From: Luteibacter yeojuensis
GTDB lineage: Bacteria > Pseudomonadota > Gammaproteobacteria > Xanthomonadales > Rhodanobacteraceae
NCBI RefSeq assembly: GCF_000964085.1
Contig: NZ_JZRB01000011.1
Location: 24,336 to 88,335, forward strand
Reading direction: 5' to 3'
DNA length: 64,000 nucleotides
Below, one piece after another: positions 8,794 to 18,143 of this stretch; the stretch's first letter is position 1, and every line of letters begins with the position of its first letter. The translations under genes were made by a program, and so were the position numbers. The notes below the pieces were generated by a model. It saw nothing but the letters and a program-made list of their open reading frames with translations, did not search any database and was not told the origin of the DNA.

Positions 8794-9948
8794 ATGGTCA
8801 GTCGTCGCGCGTTCCTCCAGGCCGTGCCCGCGGGTGCGTTGTCGCTCGCCGCCGCGGGCACGCCGCTTGCCCTTGGCGCGGCGCCGGCGCCCGCGCCGAA
8901 ACCCATTGCCGTGGAGAAGGTCGTCGCGCTCGTCGGCGACGACGTGCCAGCGCGCTCCATCACCTTTCCACACCGCCTCGAACAAGCCATCGGCGGTGAC
9001 GCCGACATCGGCGACATCTACCTGCACGAGGGTGCGGTGACCCAGCTGGAGCAGCGCTTGGCCGCCATGCTGGGCAAGGAGGACGCGGCGTTCATGCCGA
9101 CCGGCACCATGGCGAACCAGGTGGCCATCCGCATCCTCTGCGGCGATCGCCGGCACCTGTTGCTGCAGAAGGAAAGCCACGTCTACCGCGACGAGGAAGA
9201 TGCCACGGCCGTGCTCAGCGGCATCAACCCCGTGCCCATCGAAGGCGGCACCGGCGAGCAGCTCGTCGCTTCCATCGACGCCGCGTACAACCAGCGCTCC
9301 GAGGATCCGTATCCGCTGGAAGTTGGCGCCATCTCGCTCGAAAGCCCGGTGCGCCGGCTCGATGGTTCCACCATCGCCCTCGACACGATCCTGCGCATCG
9401 CGGCGATCGCGAAGCGCAACGGCACGGGCCTGCACCTCGATGGCGCGCGGCTGCTGCTGATGTCGGGCATGCCGGGCTTCGATCCCAAGGCCTACGCCGC
9501 GCCGTTCGATACGGTGTACGTGTCGCTCTACAAATACCTGGGCGCGCCGTTCGGCGCGATCCTGGCAGGCGACAAGGCGCGCATCGACCGCGCGCGGCAC
9601 GTGCGGCACATCTTCGGCGGCACGATCTTCCGCGGCTTCCCCGCGGCGGCGATGGCGTTGCATGGGCTCGACGGTTTCGGCGACATGTTCGCGCGCGTGC
9701 GCAAGGCGGGCGATGCGTTGCTGGCGGCGCTGGAGGCGATGCCGGGCATACGCATCGAGCGCGTGGAGCGGGCCAGCAATATCGCCGTGGCGGTGCTCGA
9801 GCCACGCGTGGCAGAGGGGCTGCAGGAACGCGCGCGCCATGTCGATATCGTGGTGGGCAAGCCGGACAACGGCCGCCTGCACCTCTCCTTCAACGGCACC
9901 TTGCTGCGCAAGCCGACCGCGGCCATCGCCAGCGTGTTCGCCGTGTAG
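8794..9948 (+). CDS. Tat-signal threonine-aldolase-like PLP enzyme
   Basis: A 384-residue fold-type I PLP enzyme of the beta-eliminating lyase / low-specificity threonine aldolase family. The PLP contacts are present: PTGTMANQ around residue 102, D216 in LHLDGARL, and the Schiff-base Lys K247 in SLYKYLGAPFGA. The unusual part is the N terminus. MVSRRAFLQ is a twin-arginine motif followed by a hydrophobic stretch and a long Ala/Pro linker to about residue 38, so the enzyme is predicted to be exported folded with its cofactor. Typical aldolases are cytoplasmic and lack this leader. It follows the AraC gene by 47 bases and could be co-transcribed. The substrate is uncertain. Confidence 0.85.
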   Translation: MVSRRAFLQAVPAGALSLAAAGTPLALGAAPAPAPKPIAVEKVVALVGDDVPARSITFPHRLEQAIGGDADIGDIYLHEGAVTQLEQRLAAMLGKEDAAFMPTGTMANQVAIRILCGDRRHLLLQKESHVYRDEEDATAVLSGINPVPIEGGTGEQLVASIDAAYNQRSEDPYPLEVGAISLESPVRRLDGSTIALDTILRIAAIAKRNGTGLHLDGARLLLMSGMPGFDPKAYAAPFDTVYVSLYKYLGAPFGAILAGDKARIDRARHVRHIFGGTIFRGFPAAAMALHGLDGFGDMFARVRKAGDALLAALEAMPGIRIERVERASNIAVAVLEPRVAEGLQERARHVDIVVGKPDNGRLHLSFNGTLLRKPTAAIASVFAV

Positions 9949-9977
9949 CAGGTTGCACGGTGCGCTGGCGCCCTTTA

Positions 9978-10042
9978 CGCTGGCGGCCGATGGGAATGGG
10001 GCTTCCCGATAACCGCCAGTTGGCTGATAGCTCCTGCCGTAG
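9978..10042 (+). ncRNA. fluoride riboswitch (crcB motif)
   Basis: The leader of crcB contains the conserved elements of the fluoride aptamer in order: GGCGGCCGATGGGAATGGGG, TTCCCGATAACCGCC, then GGCTGATAGCTCCTGCC. The GCGG/CCGC pairing, the GATGG...CCC hairpin and the invariant CTGAT.GCTCCT.CC tail all match the crcB-motif class. About 70 bases then separate it from the GTG start, including a GC-rich segment around 10045-10100 that could form the expression platform. Known biology: fluoride binding turns on CrcB fluoride export. Confidence 0.88.
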
Positions 10043-10112
10043 TGGCCGCGACGCGGTGCCACGGTAGGCCTGCGTCTACCCCACGCGCGTCGCCCTGTAT
10101 CCTGGACGCGAG

Positions 10113-10493
10113 GTGTTCGTGGGTTATTTACTGGTTTTCATCGGCGGCGGCCTGGGCTCCATGGCCCGTTACGGCCTCAGTGCGTTCGGCATGCGCCTGG
10201 TCGGGCAGGGCTTCCCCTGGCCCACCCTGGTCATCAACATCCTCGGCTCCGCGCTCATGGGGGCGCTGACGGGCTGGCTGGCCGTGCAGGGCAACGCCCC
10301 GCAGTCGCTACGGCTGTTCATCGCCACGGGTATCCTGGGCGGCTTCACCACGTTCTCGACGTTCTCGCTGGAAACCGTGCTGCTCTACCAGCGCGGCCAG
10401 CTGGGCCTGGCCGTGGCCTACGTGGCGGCCTCGGTGGCCATCGGCGTCGGCGCGCTGATGCTGGCCATGCGGCTGGCGCGCGCCATGGGGTGA
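10113..10493 (+). CDS. crcB: fluoride-specific ion channel CrcB/Fluc
   Basis: A 126-residue four-helix membrane protein that exports fluoride as an antiparallel dimer. Family motifs are visible: GGGLGSMARYG near the N terminus, PWPTLVINILGSALMG in helix 2 with the essential Asn, and GILGGFTTFSTFSLE in helix 3 with the Phe-box and Thr residues. The start is a GTG at 10113; no ATG is available in frame before the first helix. The riboswitch at 9978-10042 immediately upstream gives independent support for function and regulation. Confidence 0.95.
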   Translation: MFVGYLLVFIGGGLGSMARYGLSAFGMRLVGQGFPWPTLVINILGSALMGALTGWLAVQGNAPQSLRLFIATGILGGFTTFSTFSLETVLLYQRGQLGLAVAYVAASVAIGVGALMLAMRLARAMG

Positions 10494-10500
10494 CGGGGTC

Positions 10501-10528
10501 TTGCACATTTCATCGCTGCCCCTATAAT
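10501..10528 (+). promoter_or_regulatory. sigma70-type promoter of tRNA-Gly
   Basis: TTGCAC (10501-10506) and a perfect TATAAT (10523-10528) are separated by 16 bases and end 14 bases before the mature tRNA. This is the cleanest promoter in the window. Confidence 0.85.
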
Positions 10529-10542
10529 GGCCGGCTCACGAC

Positions 10543-10618
<76 letters not shown>

Positions 10619-10631
10619 GTTTTCCCCAAAG

Positions 10632-10660
10632 CCCCGGCCACGCGCCGGGGTTTTGTTTTT
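10632..10660 (+). terminator. rho-independent terminator of tRNA-Gly
   Basis: CCCCGGC (10632-10638), a five-base loop and GCCGGGG (10644-10650) are followed by TTTTGTTTTT. It sits 14 bases after the tRNA. Confidence 0.9.
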
Positions 10661-10751
10661 CCGGCCCGCGAAGGTTGCCTAACCGCGGGCTTCACGCTCT
10701 CCCAATGTGCTGGCGGCGACGCTGTACGCATCGTTTCCCGGGGAGAGCGAC

Positions 10752-10949
10752 ATGGCCACCGCGCACACCACCAGCCACGCGAGCGAGATTGGCGCCATGG
10801 CGGCAGGCAAGCTGCTGGCCAAGGCCACGGGCGGCAAGCTGTGGCCCACCATCCTCATCCTCGTTGGCATCGTGCTGCTGCGGCGTACCGCGGCGGCGCA
10901 TGCGGCGAAGAAGGCGCGCGTACACGCCGAGCTCGGCGTCGACGGCTGA
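10752..10949 (+). CDS. small single-span membrane protein
   Basis: A 65-residue protein with one probable membrane helix (about residues 29-45, KLWPTILILVGIVLLRR) between an Ala/His/Thr-rich N terminus and a basic Ala/Lys-rich C terminus. A purine-rich GGGGAGAG site precedes ATG 10752. The open frame extends upstream to 10707, but the ribosome binding site supports 10752. I do not recognise the family. Confidence 0.55.
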   Translation: MATAHTTSHASEIGAMAAGKLLAKATGGKLWPTILILVGIVLLRRTAAAHAAKKARVHAELGVDG

Positions 10950-10966
10950 GAAGCCACTCAAGCGAT

Positions 10967-11227
10967 CTAGTGAATCCCGCGGCGTGCACATCGCAGCGCC
11001 AGGCCGTGCGCGCGCGCAGCGGCGGCGCCCAGCAACGGTGACACGACGGCAAGCCACCCGTCGGCATAGGCACGAAAATCCGCGCCGCGGCGCACATCGC
11101 CCGTGTTCGCCATCGCCTTGCACAGCGCAAGCGTGAGCGCTCCAGGCGCGGGATGCGTCGCAATGGCGGCTTCCAGCGCGCATTCGAGGGCGGCAAGCTT
11201 GCCGAGCAGGTACGTTCGATCATCCAT
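10967..11227 (-). CDS. small hypothetical protein
   Basis: An 86-residue, mainly helical Ala/Leu-rich protein (MDDRTYLLGKLAALECALEAA...). A GAAGGAAA site lies just before the start on the minus strand. It converges with the small membrane-protein gene across 17 bases. No signal peptide, motif or recognisable family. Confidence 0.6.
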   Translation of the reverse strand: MDDRTYLLGKLAALECALEAAIATHPAPGALTLALCKAMANTGDVRRGADFRAYADGWLAVVSPLLGAAAARAHGLALRCARRGIH

Positions 11228-11445
11228 GACGTTTCCTTCGCCTACATCGTTTCGCGCCGGACGATGACATGAAGATCAGGCGGTGTCACCTCGCCGACGG
11301 GGCGGATGCCGCTACAACGCGGCGAGGGCGAGGCTGATGATAGTCGCGCGCTGGTTGTCCCGCCTGCACATCTGGCATTGTATGTACCCGCAGGCCGCGC
11401 GCTCGTTGCGTGCAGTAAGTAAAGTCGGCCCAGGGAGGGCAAAGC

Positions 11446-12099
11446 ATGATTAGTGTTGTTCTGGTCGATGACCACGAGTTGGTCAGGACCGGCTTCCGGA
11501 TGATCCTGGCGCAACAGGCCGACATCCGGATCAGGGGGGAAGCCGGCTCCGCGGAGGAGGGCCTGCGCCTCATCCGCTCTCAGTCCCCTGATATCGCGTT
11601 GATCGACGTGCACATGCCGGGCATGAGTGGCGTCGAGCTCACCGAGCGCATCATCCGCGCCAAGTTGCGCACCAACATCGTTATCCTCACCGTGGTCGAC
11701 GACGCACGCTTTCCCAAGCGCCTGCTCGACGCCGGTGCGCTGGGCTACCTTACGAAGGGATGCAACGCGGATGAACTGGTGGGTGCGGTGCGTGCCGTGG
11801 CGGGTGGCCGTCGTTACCTGGCGCCCACGGTGGCGCAGCAGCTGGCGCTGGCCACGCTCGACGGCGCCGATTCCCCGTTCGACGCGTTGTCCACGCGCGA
11901 GATGGAAGTGGCCATGATGCTGGTGCGTGGCATGCCGCTCACGGGTATCGGCGAACGGCTCAACCTCAGCCCGAAAACCGTCTCCACGTACAAGCAGCGC
12001 CTGATGGAAAAGCTCCACGTCGACCATGTGGTGGGGCTCGCGCACCTCATGACCATCCATGGCCTGCTCGACACGCATAACCACCAGGTGGGCGGCTGA
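11446..12099 (+). CDS. gacA: GacA/UvrY-type response regulator
   Basis: A 217-residue LuxR-class two-component regulator. The receiver domain (residues 2-120) has the acidic pair D8-D9, the phospho-acceptor D54 (IDVHMPG), T85 in ILTVVDD and K105 in YLTKG. The C-terminal LuxR-type HTH (about 148-210) contains LSTREMEVAMMLVRGM...IGERLNLSPKTVSTYKQRLMEKL. Whole-length similarity to GacA/UvrY is strong, including the lack of an extra linker domain. In relatives this protein answers to the BarA/GacS kinase and activates small RNAs that titrate CsrA/RsmA. The cognate kinase is not in the window. A GGGAGGG site precedes ATG 11446, and a terminator follows. Confidence 0.92.
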   Translation: MISVVLVDDHELVRTGFRMILAQQADIRIRGEAGSAEEGLRLIRSQSPDIALIDVHMPGMSGVELTERIIRAKLRTNIVILTVVDDARFPKRLLDAGALGYLTKGCNADELVGAVRAVAGGRRYLAPTVAQQLALATLDGADSPFDALSTREMEVAMMLVRGMPLTGIGERLNLSPKTVSTYKQRLMEKLHVDHVVGLAHLMTIHGLLDTHNHQVGG

Positions 12100-12106
12100 G
12101 GCAAAA

Positions 12107-12134
12107 AAAAAGGAGGCCGCGAGGCCTCCTTTTT
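12107..12134. terminator. bidirectional terminator between gacA and rne
   Basis: AAAAAGGAGGCC, a GCGA loop and GGCCTCCTTTTT make a stem flanked by an A-run and a T-run. It can end transcription of both convergent genes. Confidence 0.92.
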
Positions 12135-12153
12135 CGTTGGCAGCCCGGCTGCC

Positions 12154-15100
12154 TTAGTGCTGGCCGTCCTGCGGTTCCTGGCGCGGACGCGTCAGCAGGT
12201 CGCCCTGCGTCGGCGGGGTCCATGCCGGCTGGCCCGTCGGTGCGGCTGGCGCGTGCGACACGTGGGAGACGTTGGAAGCCTCGGGCGACTTGGGCGTCAC
12301 CGGCTCGGCCGGTTTGGCAGCCTCGGCAGCCTCGGCGCGACGGGCGGCGTCTTCGGCATCGGCCGTGCCTGCGTCATCCGCCGCGGCGGCGTCCCCAGGG
12401 GCGATGCCGTCGTGCTTCGGGGCCTCCGCGGGCACGGGGGCAGGCGCGGGGGCCGCCTCGACAGGGCGGGCTTCGACAGGGCTGGCTTCGACCTTCGGTT
12501 CGTCCGCCCGTGCCGGCGCGGCATCGGCCGCCACGGTCGTGGCGAGGTCATCCGGCAGCATGCCGCGAGCCGGTGCATCGAGCGCGGACGCGGCACCCGG
12601 TGCTTCGTCCTTCGACGGGTCGCGGGTGGGCTGGTGCGTGGCGAGCGGGTCGGCAGCCGGGGCAGCCGGGGCGGCCTTCAACGGGGCATCGGATTCGGTC
12701 TGGCGGCGCTCGCTGGTACGAAGCTCGACCGAATCGGCCGGGCTGGCCGGCTCGTGCGCGGCCACGGCCGGCGCGGCGTCGGCCGTGGCGCCGGGGATCG
12801 GCGGCAGCTTCGGCAGCGTGGGCAGGGTGAGCGCCGACGGGACGTGCTCGTCGTCGCCCGGCTCGGCCGGGCGCGTGGCCTCGGCGGCCACCGGCTGCAC
12901 CTTCACGGCGTTGGCTGCTGCTTCCGGGGTGTCGAGCACCGGCGGCACGCTGGCGCTGTCGCGGCCGGTGCCGATGTCGTCGTCACCGTCCTCGTCGTCG
13001 AGATCCGACGCCTCGGCGGCGCCACCGGCGGCACCCGCCTGGGTGCCGTCATCCTGGCGACGGCGGCGGCGGCCACCGCGACGGCCGCGGCGGCGGCGCT
13101 GGCCACCTTCACCGGCTTCGCGGGTGCCATCGGCGCCTTCGGCGGCGTCGGCCACGCCCGGGACGGCGACGGCGACATCGCCCTCGGCGGCCGGGGCGGC
13201 GTCAGCGGCCACGAGGGTGGTGGCGGCCAGCGTCTCGTCGACGACGGCGGCCGGCGCCACGGGCTTCTCCGGCGCCGGGGCGCGCGGCGGCTGGGCCGGC
13301 GTGGCGGCCTTGTCGGCCTTCTCTACCTTTTCGACCTTCTCGCCCTGCGGCTGCTGGCGCTCGTTGCGCGGCGGCTGCTGGCGGCGGTTCTCGTTGCCCT
13401 GGCGGTTGCCCTTGGCCTTTTCATCGGCCTGGCGCGGCTGCTGGGGGCCCTTGTCCTGTTTTTCCTGCTTGGGCGGGCGCGCCTGCTGCTGGCCCTGGCG
13501 GCCCTGCTGCGTGGCGTCCTTGTCCTTGCGCTGGCCCTGCTGGCCCTGGCGCTCGCCCTTGCCGCGGCCCTCGCCACGGCGCTCGTCGCGGCGGTTGCCA
13601 CCACGCTCGCTGCGCTCGTTGCGGCCACCACCGCGCGATTCTTCGCGGCGGGCGGGCGCGGGCGCGGCGGCCGGTGCCGGGGTGGGCTGGGCGCCGCCGC
13701 CGAACAGGCTGCCGAACAGGCGCGAGAAGAAGCCGCCCGCCGGGGCCGCCGGGGCGGCCACGGGGCGCGCCGGCTGGGCAGGGGCGACGGCCTCGGACTC
13801 GTCGTCGCGGATGGGGGCGGGCGACGACGGGACCACGCCGGTGACCAGCGGCTGCTCGCCGCTGCCCAGCATCTGGCCCATCTTGGGCAGGGCCGTGGCG
13901 ACCACCGGGGTGGTGCGCTCGTAGCTCGGCTTGCTGTGCTCGCCCATGTCCGCTTCGCGGATGCGGGTGATCTCGAGGTGCGGGGTTTCGAGCTTGTCGT
14001 CGGCCACCACCACCACGTGCACGTTATGGCGCAGCTCGATCTCGACGATGCTGGCGCGCTTCTCGTTGAGCATGAAGTTGGCCACCGACGGCGGGGCCTG
14101 CACCAGGACCTGCCCGGTGTTTTCCTTCATGGCGTGCTCCTCGATGAGGCGCAGCGTGGAGAGGCCCAGCGACTCGACGCTGCGGATGTGGCCGTGGCCT
14201 TCGCAACGCGGGCAGACGTTCTGCGTGGCCTCGCCCAGGCTGGGGCGCAGGCGCTGGCGCGACATCTCGAGCAGGCCGAAGCGGCTGATGCGGCCGATCT
14301 GGACGCGCGCGCGGTCGGCCTTGAGGGCGTCCTTCAGGCGCTCTTCCACCTCGCGCTGGTGGCGCGGGCTGTCCATGTCGATGAAGTCGATGACGATGAG
14401 GCCGCCGGCATCGCGGATGCGCAGCTGGCGGGCGATCTCGGTGGCAGCTTCGAGGTTGGTGTTGAACGCCGTCTCTTCGATATCGCTGCCCTTGGTGGCC
14501 TTCGACGAGTTGATGTCGATGGCGGTGAGGGCTTCGGTCTGGTCGATGACGATGGAGCCGCCCGAGGGAAGGCGGACATTGCGCTCGAAGATCGATTCGA
14601 TCTGGGTCTCGATCTGGTAGCGCGAGAAGAGCGGGGTGGGATCCTGGTAGAGCTTGAGCTTGCGCAGGTTGTTCGGCATCACCTGCTGGACGAAATCGCG
14701 GGCGTCCTTGTAGAGCGACTCCTCGTCGACAAGGATCTCGCCGATATCGTTGCGCAGGTAATCGCGCAGGGCGCGGATGAACAGCTTCGATTCCTGGTAG
14801 ATCAGGAACGGTGCCTTCTGCGACGTGGCGGCGGCCGAGATCGACTTCCACAGCTGCAGCAGGTAGTCGAGATCCCACTGGAGTTCTTCGGCGTCGCGGC
14901 CCATGCCGGCGGTGCGCACGATGAGGCCCATCTCGTCGGGCACCGAGAGGTGCTCCAGGGCTTCCTTGAGGGCCTGGCGGTCTTCGCCCTCGATGCGACG
15001 CGACACGCCACCGGCGCGCGGGTTGTTCGGCATCAGCACCATGTAGCGGCCGGCGAGGCTGATGAACGTGGTGAGGGCGGCGCCCTTGTTACCGCGTTCT

Positions 15101-15414
15101 TCCTTCTCGACCTGGACGATGATCTCCTGGCCTTCCTTCAGCAGCTCGCGGATATTCGATTTACCTTCCGCGTTCGGGTTGAAGTAATCGCGGGAGATTT
15201 CCTTCAGCGGCAGGAAGCCGTGGCGTTCGGCACCGTAATCGACGAAGCAGGCTTCGAGGGAGGGTTCGACGCGGGTGATGCGGCCTTTGTAGATATTGGC
15301 CTTTTTCTGCTCCCGGGACGGGATTTCGATGTCGAGGTCGTAAAGGTTCTGGCCGTCGACGATAGCAACGCGCAACTCTTCGCGCTGAGTCGCGTTGATC
15401 AACATACGCTTCAT
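12154..15414 (-). CDS. rne: ribonuclease E
   Basis: A 1086-residue endoribonuclease, the core of the RNA degradosome and of rRNA/tRNA processing. The N-terminal half holds the RNase H-like start ([22 protein letters not shown]), the S1 RNA-binding domain ([23 protein letters not shown]), the 5'-sensor and DNase I-like catalytic region ([24 protein letters not shown]) and the zinc-link Cys pair in CPRCEGHGH (about residue 405). The C-terminal half from about residue 520 is disordered: Pro/Ala-rich, with an Arg/Gln/Gly-rich patch (about 590-690), an [14 protein letters not shown] block near 780, and a long acidic Ala/Glu/Pro tail. This is the scaffold arrangement of long RNase E proteins. The frame extends to 15507, but MKRMLIN is the conserved start. 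Confidence 0.96.
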   Translation of the reverse strand: MKRMLINATQREELRVAIVDGQNLYDLDIEIPSREQKKANIYKGRITRVEPSLEACFVDYGAERHGFLPLKEISRDYFNPNAEGKSNIRELLKEGQEIIVQVEKEERGNKGAALTTFISLAGRYMVLMPNNPRAGGVSRRIEGEDRQALKEALEHLSVPDEMGLIVRTAGMGRDAEELQWDLDYLLQLWKSISAAATSQKAPFLIYQESKLFIRALRDYLRNDIGEILVDEESLYKDARDFVQQVMPNNLRKLKLYQDPTPLFSRYQIETQIESIFERNVRLPSGGSIVIDQTEALTAIDINSSKATKGSDIEETAFNTNLEAATEIARQLRIRDAGGLIVIDFIDMDSPRHQREVEERLKDALKADRARVQIGRISRFGLLEMSRQRLRPSLGEATQNVCPRCEGHGHIRSVESLGLSTLRLIEEHAMKENTGQVLVQAPPSVANFMLNEKRASIVEIELRHNVHVVVVADDKLETPHLEITRIREADMGEHSKPSYERTTPVVATALPKMGQMLGSGEQPLVTGVVPSSPAPIRDDESEAVAPAQPARPVAAPAAPAGGFFSRLFGSLFGGGAQPTPAPAAAPAPARREESRGGGRNERSERGGNRRDERRGEGRGKGERQGQQGQRKDKDATQQGRQGQQQARPPKQEKQDKGPQQPRQADEKAKGNRQGNENRRQQPPRNERQQPQGEKVEKVEKADKAATPAQPPRAPAPEKPVAPAAVVDETLAATTLVAADAAPAAEGDVAVAVPGVADAAEGADGTREAGEGGQRRRRGRRGGRRRRRQDDGTQAGAAGGAAEASDLDDEDGDDDIGTGRDSASVPPVLDTPEAAANAVKVQPVAAEATRPAEPGDDEHVPSALTLPTLPKLPPIPGATADAAPAVAAHEPASPADSVELRTSERRQTESDAPLKAAPAAPAADPLATHQPTRDPSKDEAPGAASALDAPARGMLPDDLATTVAADAAPARADEPKVEASPVEARPVEAAPAPAPVPAEAPKHDGIAPGDAAAADDAGTADAEDAARRAEAAEAAKPAEPVTPKSPEASNVSHVSHAPAAPTGQPAWTPPTQGDLLTRPRQEPQDGQH

Positions 15415-15763
15415 TGTGGGTTCCTCGGCCTTGCCGCGCGGCCGCGCGCCGCGGTGGCGCCCAAGTGGCGGCCTGCCGGGGATCGCGCCGCAGCGGTAAG
15501 GCTTCAAGCGGCATGGTTTCCGGGGCCGATACCTGGCCTCGGCGTGATTCGTGAATAAGCGCCTTGCAACCGGCCCGTTTCCTTACGGATAACCGGACAA
15601 CTGCAACCCGAACCATTACGATATGGGGTGTCTTCCACCTCCCGACCCCTCGGACGGGATAGCGTGAACTCGCCTTACGCGACGGAACCGGCACCCCGCG
15701 AGAGATAAGTCTTCAGCGGAGCCTGACGCTCGCCGAGTATCCTATCAATTTCGAGTTTTATCA
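15415..15763. other. rne-rluC divergent intergenic region with the rne leader
   Basis: About 350 bases with no gene. It must carry the rne and rluC promoters. In enterobacteria rne has a long structured 5' leader through which RNase E feeds back on its own mRNA, and the length here leaves room for a similar leader. I could not define the hairpins or promoters with confidence. The rluC side is AT-richer (about 15735-15763). Confidence 0.5.
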
Positions 15764-16711
15764 ATGCAGACGGCAACTTCCCTCGACGGCGGCCAAGGTG
15801 TGCGGCTGGTCGAAATCGGCCCCGAGAGGGACGGCCAGCGCGTGGACAACGCCCTGATGACCCTGTGCAAGGGCGTGCCCAAGAGCCTGGTCTACCGCAT
15901 CCTGAGAACGGGCCAGGTCCGCATCAATGGCAAGCGGGCCAAGCCGGATACGCGCCTGGCCGCCGGCGACATGCTGCGCATCCCGCCCATCCGCATGGCC
16001 GAGAAGGAAGAAGGGGCCGCGCCGACGGGCATGGTCAAGGCCGTTACCGATGCCATTATCTTTGAAGACAAGCACTTCCTCGTCATCGATAAGCCGGTTG
16101 GCATCGCCGCCCATGGCGGCAGCGGGGTCAGCCATGGCGCCATCGAGCTGATCCGCGCGGCCCGCCCCAATGAGCATATCGAGCTGGTGCACCGCCTCGA
16201 CCGCGATACCAGCGGCGTCCTCGTGCTTTCCAAGAGCCGGGCCGGCCTCACGGGCCTGCAGGCGCTCATCCGCGACAACCAGGTGGTGAAGCAGTACCTC
16301 TGCCTCATGACCGGCACGCCCCGGAAGGCCAAGTTCGATGTGAATGCCCCTTTGCTGAAGTCGGTGATGCATGGCGGCGAGCGCATGGTGCGGGTCGATG
16401 ACGCAGGCAAGCCCTCGCTCACGTTCTTCCAGGAAGTGGAGCAGTACCCCGGCAGCCGCCTGATGCGGGCCACCCTGGGCACCGGCCGCACCCACCAGAT
16501 CCGCGTCCACGCGCAGTACATCGGCCACCCGCTGGCGGGTGACCCGAAATACGGCGACCCGGAGGCCAACAAGCGCTTCCGCGCCAAGGGCCTGAAACGG
16601 ATGTTCCTGCACGCCGCACGCATGAGCTTCGACCTGGACGGCCGCAACTACGACTTTTCCGTCCCGTTGCCCGACGATCTGAAGCTTTTCCTGGACAATC
16701 TGCGCGCCTGA
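15764..16711 (+). CDS. rluC: 23S rRNA pseudouridine synthase RluC
   Basis: A 315-residue RluA-family enzyme that makes pseudouridines 955, 2504 and 2580 of 23S rRNA. An S4 RNA-binding domain (about residues 25-75, RVDNALMTLCKGVPKSLVYRILRTGQVRINGKR) precedes the synthase domain. The catalytic Asp is D146 in HRLDRDTSGVLVLSK. TGRTHQIRVHAQYIGHPLAGDPKYG near residue 245 is the second hallmark. The placement divergent from rne is the common gammaproteobacterial arrangement and supports RluC rather than RluD. Confidence 0.94.
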   Translation: MQTATSLDGGQGVRLVEIGPERDGQRVDNALMTLCKGVPKSLVYRILRTGQVRINGKRAKPDTRLAAGDMLRIPPIRMAEKEEGAAPTGMVKAVTDAIIFEDKHFLVIDKPVGIAAHGGSGVSHGAIELIRAARPNEHIELVHRLDRDTSGVLVLSKSRAGLTGLQALIRDNQVVKQYLCLMTGTPRKAKFDVNAPLLKSVMHGGERMVRVDDAGKPSLTFFQEVEQYPGSRLMRATLGTGRTHQIRVHAQYIGHPLAGDPKYGDPEANKRFRAKGLKRMFLHAARMSFDLDGRNYDFSVPLPDDLKLFLDNLRA

Positions 16712-16744
16712 GGCACACTCTCTCCCACAGGGGTCTCTTGGCCC

Positions 16745-18142
16745 TCAGGACAGGAACCGCGCGCTGACCTCCAGGCTGCGCAGCACCGCGCCGGCCACGC
16801 AGGCCTGCAGGATGACGGCCGCCCCGGCGTGCGCCACCGCCACCGGCAACAGGGCGCGCTGGTGCAGGTACCACCATGCCCAGCCCAGCTCGGCCACGAA
16901 ACACAGCTGCATCAGCAGGCCGTTGGGGGTGTGGAGCAGGGCGAAGGCCAGTGCCGTGAGCAGTACGGCGGCCGGGCGAGGCAGGGCCCTGGCCAGCAGG
17001 CCGGCCACCACCGCCAGCATCAGCCACTGCTGGAAAAAGGCCCACCCTATATAAAGGAGCGCCCGTGCCGCCGACGGCCACGCCGGCGCATGCCCGGCCA
17101 CGGCGGCGACGCCGATGGCCACCGGCACGGCCAGCAAGGGCCAGCCAGCCATGCGCCAGCCGCCCCGCCAGTGCCAGCGTGGCAGGGCTCGAACCCACGT
17201 GAGGAACACGGCGTAAGCGATTCCGCCCGCGAACATCGCGATAGCAGCGGGGTTCGCGTTTGGCCCAAGGCCCAGCCCCGCGATGAACCAGACCGGGCCG
17301 CCCACGACAAGGGCCGCGTTGGTCAGATCGCCTGATGGGGAACGCTCGTCGCGCTGGCGTCGTGCCGCCGCCATACCACCCACCAGCAGGCCGGCGTAAA
17401 CGGCCACCGGCACCCAGTCGACCCACGTGGGGCTGCCCGGGGCAGGCGGTGCGGCGTTCCCGAAGGTGGCCAGGGGGTCCAGTAGGCGTTGCCTGTCCCG
17501 CCATCGAAGCAGCCCTTCGGCGGCAAGGCCGGAAGGGATCGGCTTGCCGGTGTCGGGCATCGGCCCCCCGGCGCGGGCCAGGCCCGCCCCGCGGAGCGTG
17601 AACCCCGCACCCGGCGGGAGCGTGAAGGCGAGCCGCAGCATCGCGGCCCGCGACGGGGCCGGCACCGCGGCCCCGGATGCGTCATGCCAGTGGAGCTTGC
17701 CCAGGTGCACCGGGGCGGCGAGCGTGGGCACGTCGGCACGGAGCAGCGGCGCGGTGAGCTCGGTTCGGACGGCGACCGAGAACGCACCCTGCGCAGTGGA
17801 CGCGTCCACCCGGAGCAGGTCCAGCCGCGCGAGGTCGGCCTGGCGGGTGAGCGGGAAGCCCACCTCCCCATGGCCGGTGCCGTGGGCGGTGATCCGCAGC
17901 CCATCCGCGGCGGCCGCGGCGGTGGCATCACCGAAGGCCTTGCCAGCGACGATGTCGTCCGGGCCGCGGAAGCGCCACGACCACGGCGATGCGCCCGCGG
18001 CGTACGCGGCGCGATCGGAAGCGCCCGCGGCGGCGATGGCCCCGCGCGTGACCTGGGCGGCCAGCAACGGCAGCAGGAAGAACGCGGCAAGGGCCAGGGC
18101 GGCCACCGCCAGCGCGACGAGGCGTTCGCGGCGCGTCGGCAC
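16745..18142 (-). CDS. membrane protein with a CPBP-like domain
   Basis: A 465-residue protein. An N-terminal membrane helix (about residues 8-28) leads into an extracytoplasmic domain (about 30-235). Several membrane helices follow and end in a CPBP (Abi/CAAX-protease-like) region: WAFFQQWLMLAVVAGLLARAL, LALLHTPNG-type and PVAVAHAGAAVI. The two His-containing motifs are present, but the first CPBP motif, normally EExxxR, reads FFQQWLML here. The protease may therefore be inactive or atypical. I take the GTG at 18142 (MPTRRERLV), one base after the phhB stop codon on the minus strand, so the two genes are coupled. The function is unknown. Confidence 0.7.
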   Translation of the reverse strand: MPTRRERLVALAVAALALAAFFLLPLLAAQVTRGAIAAAGASDRAAYAAGASPWSWRFRGPDDIVAGKAFGDATAAAAADGLRITAHGTGHGEVGFPLTRQADLARLDLLRVDASTAQGAFSVAVRTELTAPLLRADVPTLAAPVHLGKLHWHDASGAAVPAPSRAAMLRLAFTLPPGAGFTLRGAGLARAGGPMPDTGKPIPSGLAAEGLLRWRDRQRLLDPLATFGNAAPPAPGSPTWVDWVPVAVYAGLLVGGMAAARRQRDERSPSGDLTNAALVVGGPVWFIAGLGLGPNANPAAIAMFAGGIAYAVFLTWVRALPRWHWRGGWRMAGWPLLAVPVAIGVAAVAGHAPAWPSAARALLYIGWAFFQQWLMLAVVAGLLARALPRPAAVLLTALAFALLHTPNGLLMQLCFVAELGWAWWYLHQRALLPVAVAHAGAAVILQACVAGAVLRSLEVSARFLS

Positions 18143-18143
18143 G

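Noticed and set aside
12157..15558. A 1133-codon open frame on the plus strand opposite rne
   Set aside because: It is antisense to RNase E. It has only Ala/Arg/Gly-rich low-complexity peptide and no domain, and the long open frame results from high GC and codon bias of the real gene.
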